Notes under the pieces: model-generated
Seen by the model: the letters and a program-made list of their open reading frames with translations, nothing else
The model's database searches: none
Told to the model about the DNA's origin: nothing
Source of the DNA: Thinopyrum elongatum
Lineage: Eukaryota > Streptophyta > Magnoliopsida > Poales > Poaceae
Assembly: GCA_011799875.1 (NCBI GenBank)
Contig: CM022297.1
Span: forward strand, 448,805,292 to 448,869,291
Reading direction: 5' to 3'
Length of the DNA: 64,000 nucleotides
Shown: in pieces, positions 60,568-64,000 of the stretch
Numbering within the stretch: position 1 is the stretch's first letter
Layout: the number at the start of each line of letters is the position of its first letter
Translations under genes and position numbers: made by a program

Positions 60568-61713
60568 TAATAACCCACAAGTATAGGGGATCGTAACAGT
60601 TTTCAAGGGTAGAGTATTCAACCCAAATTTATTGATTCAACACAACGGGAGCCAAAGAATATTTGCAAGTAATAGCAGCTGAGTTGTCAATTCAACCACA
60701 CCTGGAGATTAATTATCTGTAGCAAAGTGATCAGTAGCAAAGTAGTATGATAGTTTTGATAGTAGTAGCAACAGTAATAGTAATGGTAACAGTGATAGCA
60801 ATGATTTTGTAGCAAGTGCAACAGTAACAATAGCAGTAGTAATTTAGCAAGAACAATATAAGAGAAATCCGTAGGCATTGGATCGGTGAATTCATTGGAT
60901 GATATTCATCATATAACAGTCATAACCTAGGGCGATACGACACTAGCTCCAGTTCATAAATATAATATAGGCATGTATTCCGTAAATAGTCATACGTGCT
61001 TATGGAAAGAACTTGCATGACATCTTTTGTCCTACCCTCCCGTGGCAGTGGAGTCCATTCCATAAATATTAAGGCCTCCTTTTAATAGAGAACCAGAACA
61101 AAGCATTAGCACATAGTGAATACATGAACTCCTCAAACTACGGTCATCACCAAAAAGTATCCCTACTATTGTCACTCCGGGATTTGCGGATCATAACACA
61201 TAGTAGGTGACTCTAACTTGCAAGATCGGATCTAGACCATAGATATAATGGTGATAACATAAACGGTTCAGATCTGAAATCATGGCACCCAGGCCCAAAG
61301 TGACAAGCATTAAGCATGGCAAAGTCATAGCAACATCAATCTCAGAACATGATGGATACTAGGGATCAACCCTAACAAAACTAACTCGATTACATGAGGA
61401 ATCTCATCCAACTCCTCACCGACCAGCGAGCCTACGAAGGAATTACTCACTCTTGGTGGGGAGCATCATGAAATTGGTGATGGAGAAGAGTTGGTGATGA
61501 CGAAGATCGAAGATCCCCCTCTCCGGAGCCCCAAACGTACTCGAGATCTGGCCTCCCGATGAAGAACAGGAGGTGGCGGCGGCTCCGTCTCATGAAACGC
61601 GATATTCCTCCCCTATTTTTTCTCTGAAAATGTGAATTTATAGTGTTGGAGATAGGGTCAGCGGGGACACCAGGTTGGGACAACCCACCTGGGCGTGCCA
61701 GGAGGGGGGTGCC
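60568..61713 (-). repeat. Athila-III-family LTR, truncated
   Basis: Starts TAATAACCCACAAG (TGATAACCC with G to A) and follows the Athila-III LTR to about its position 1140, where unrelated sequence begins in the GC-rich hairpin region (GGGGGGTGCCT). The remainder, with its TATAAAAT end region, is absent or lies beyond the right edge. It sits inside Tat-II integrase. Confidence 0.87.
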
Positions 61714-64000
61714 TTTAACACCCCAAAAATATTTCTTTTGGATTTTCAAAACCTTTCCCCTAAAATAAAATATTTTGAATTATTCTTGTCATTATTCTCT
61801 TTATAGTTCTTTTATTCTGATTTTTTTTTTGGGTTTTCAAATTTTCTTTAGTTTTCTGTTCTGAAGATTTAAAATTATTTGGGTAATTAATTTGGGGGTT
61901 TCAAACAATTTCATTTAGAAAAGTTTTTGAAATTAAACTAAATATTCAAAGAAAATGGCCCTCTTCACTTCTTTCTAGCCTTCCAAAATCATCCAAATAA
62001 TTTTTCTGCCACTCCAAATTTATCCCACAAGTCAAGCACATCTTATAGGGTAATATCCAACTCCTTTCCACCTCACAAAAATATTCTTTCAATATTTTAT
62101 AAATTCCAAAGTTGGAATTTATATTATTCAATATCCCTTTGGTTTACAAAGGAACCACAATTTCTTCAAGGATTCTATCCACACCAAAATTTTCTCAGCA
62201 AATATATGGTACCCACAACCCATTTTCCAAAAACATGGGGTGCCACAGTTCAAAATTTTCAAATTCCACTCAATTCAAATTTGGACCAGATTCAATATTT
62301 CTGATCCAAACATATTTTTAAATGCTCCAAAAATTCCCAAACTTTGCCAGGCCCTCTCATATGCATCAACACATCTCCACAAAAATTCTTAGAAATTCCA
62401 AAAATATATAGACCCCTCTGTCATTTCATCAAACACCTAGCTTACCTACTATTCATCACTGAATAAAATTCAGTTAACAGAATTTCGTCACGCAGTAGAG
62501 GGGAAACGGTGCCGTGCGCTCCTCATCTTCCTTCTCCTGCACGGCGTCGCCATAGCTCATCAATACCCCGACCCCTGGTCCACTCCCCAGCCTCTCCTCA
62601 TCGGTGAGCTGTCGGCAGGACGGTGTAACAACCACCGAGCTCATCCACAGCGGGCCGAACAGAGCTGCCCCGACCACCGGCCACCATCACTGCCGTCAAC
62701 GCCTCTCCACCTACCAGCTCCACGCATCGCCCCTCTCTGCGCCATCGCTGCACCGCCCCAAACCTCTGACCCCTCCTGGCAGTCGCCGGAGTTGTCCTCG
62801 CCGCCGCACCCGTATGGGACTCGTCCTGTGGATGAGGCCGAAGCGCTCGACCTCGATTGCGCTGGCGTCTCCAGAAGACTCCGCCACCCTCATTAACCCC
62901 TCACCGTCCCTGACCATCGCCCAAACCTACCTCGCCGACCACCGTAACTCCGGCGTGATCCGAACCTCACCGAACCGCCTCAGATCGCCTATAAAAGGCC
63001 CTCCCGAGCTCCAATCTCCTCACCCATCGCCTCCACCACCTCCCAATCGACCCCCATGCCACTTCCCTGACCTCGGGGAGGTCTTCTTCCTCCTCTCTGG
63101 TCACCGAGCCGCCGCTAACCTCCCTGGTCACCACGACACCGTCACGCCACCTCCACCACACAAATCTTGCCAGAAGCCATCTCATCCACCAAACGATCGA
63201 TCCCGCGCTCCAATTCCATTCCCCGAGCTCTCTCCGGCAAGCTCCCGACTCCACCGAGCCACCGTCCGCCGCCGTCGACCTCGCCGGTGTTCAGGTGCTC
63301 TCCGGCGACCACCATCACTTCCCTTCGACGCGGCACTCCGCCCTGGTCATGTTCCGACCATCGCCAGCTGCTGGAACCCCGGCGATCGCCACCACTTCTC
63401 TGCCTCGCGCGCGATCGGGTTCAAATTTGAACCTGACGGGTGGGGCCCCACCCCGCGCGGTCCTTTTCTTTTTTCACTGTTTAAAACAAAAGACGTATTC
63501 TGCTTTTTATGCCTTCTCCGTTGGAAAACGTATTTCAACCGAAGCGTTTTCTGTTAAACTATGCAGGGACTGCTATTTTACAGAAAAGCCCTTGGTTTTG
63601 AAAGTTTAATAACTTTTAAACCACAACTCTGATTGAGTTGAACTTTTTTTTGAAATTCTTATTTTTCTCTCTAGTTTTTTTGTATTTATTTGAAAATGTT
63701 TTGAGACAACTTTTTGCACTGTTGACAAATTTTTAATTCGGGTCGAATTTGAATATTTTCAGAAAAAGAAGAGGGAAACCTTGCCGAGAATTTTGAAGGG
63801 TTTTCACCTGACTACTTTGGACAAGGCAAGCATTATTGAACTTAGGATATGGTGATTGCTTTTGCATTTGCATGTTTGCATCGGTTGGTGTTGCACCACA
63901 TATATCACAAGTGCATGCATGTTTGGTCATATCACTTCTTGTGCTTGTCTTGCACTTCACTCAAACTAGGTAACTTACTGACTTGGTATAGCTGTGAGAT
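61714..64000 (+). repeat. Probable 5' part of a long gypsy-type LTR
   Basis: Starts TTTAACACCCC, which resembles the TGTAACACCCC start of some grass gypsy LTRs. AT-rich to about 62460, then a GC-rich block (62490-63480) with a TATA box at 62990, then AT-rich again. No PBS or coding domain before the right edge, so an LTR is inferred but not proven. Open frames over the GC block (62604-63557 plus; several minus) are P/S/R-rich in overlapping frames and look like composition artefacts. Confidence 0.5.
62990..62996 (+). promoter_or_regulatory. TATA box in the right-edge LTR
   Basis: CGCCTATAAAAGGCCC within a GC-rich context, followed by a CT-rich stretch (63001-63060). It fits a plant core promoter and would drive transcription to the right. 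Confidence 0.6.

Noticed and set aside
62604..63557. 317-codon plus-strand ORF
   Set aside because: P/S/R-rich low-complexity translation of a GC-rich island with competing ORFs in other frames and the TATA box in its middle; no domain recognised.

Overview
The window is intergenic plant DNA, almost certainly from a Triticeae grass (wheat, goatgrass, barley or rye group). It consists of nested LTR retrotransposons of Ty1/copia BARE/Angela/WIS type and of Ty3/gypsy Athila-like and Tat-like types. I see no cellular gene, tRNA, rRNA or CRISPR array. Element names below (Copia-L, -P, -M; Athila-I, -II, -III; Tat-I, -II) are working labels, and lineage calls come from protein motifs, LTR ends and primer-binding sites, not from a database search.

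Stratigraphy. The oldest visible host is a plus-strand Tat-like gypsy element (Tat-II, 46114-60567). Its left side is cut by an LTR of another gypsy family (45156-46113). That LTR was hit by a plus-strand copia element (Copia-P), whose pieces run from 4573 to 45155 and whose 5' LTR lies left of the window. Copia-P was invaded four times: by Copia-L in its leader (1-4572, minus), by Athila-I in gag-pol (6260-12874, minus), and by Copia-M (16624-35820, minus) and Athila-II (36147-44391, plus) in its 3' LTR. Copia-M in turn holds Tat-I (18894-31922, plus). Inside Tat-II lie Athila-III (47551-57145, minus) and a truncated LTR of the same family (60568-61713), which is cut by a further long LTR running off the right edge (61714-64000). 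Four insertions have 5-bp target-site duplications on both sides: CGCGT/CACGT, CTTCG, GAGAC and GTCCT.

Coding content. All gag-pol genes are decayed. Copia-P and Copia-M keep the copia order gag, protease, integrase, RT, RNase H, but with stops, frameshifts, a lost RT catalytic aspartate (Copia-P) and large deletions (Copia-M). Tat-I retains an almost full gag-pol frame with a second RNase H, broken by eight stops. The three Athila-like elements have LTRs, PBS and PPT but no reverse transcriptase, so they would need enzymes in trans.

Most interesting parts. Tat-I carries, antisense to and downstream of pol, a multi-exon gene with its own TATA box, spliced leader and good splice sites. Athila-III carries, in place of pol, an Athila-ORF-type gene with what looks like an internal promoter and a leader intron. 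The Athila-like elements also share non-coding modules: a 10-12 bp-arm hairpin near the LTR TATA box, repeated PPT-like motifs, a 24-bp palindrome and a short tandem array.
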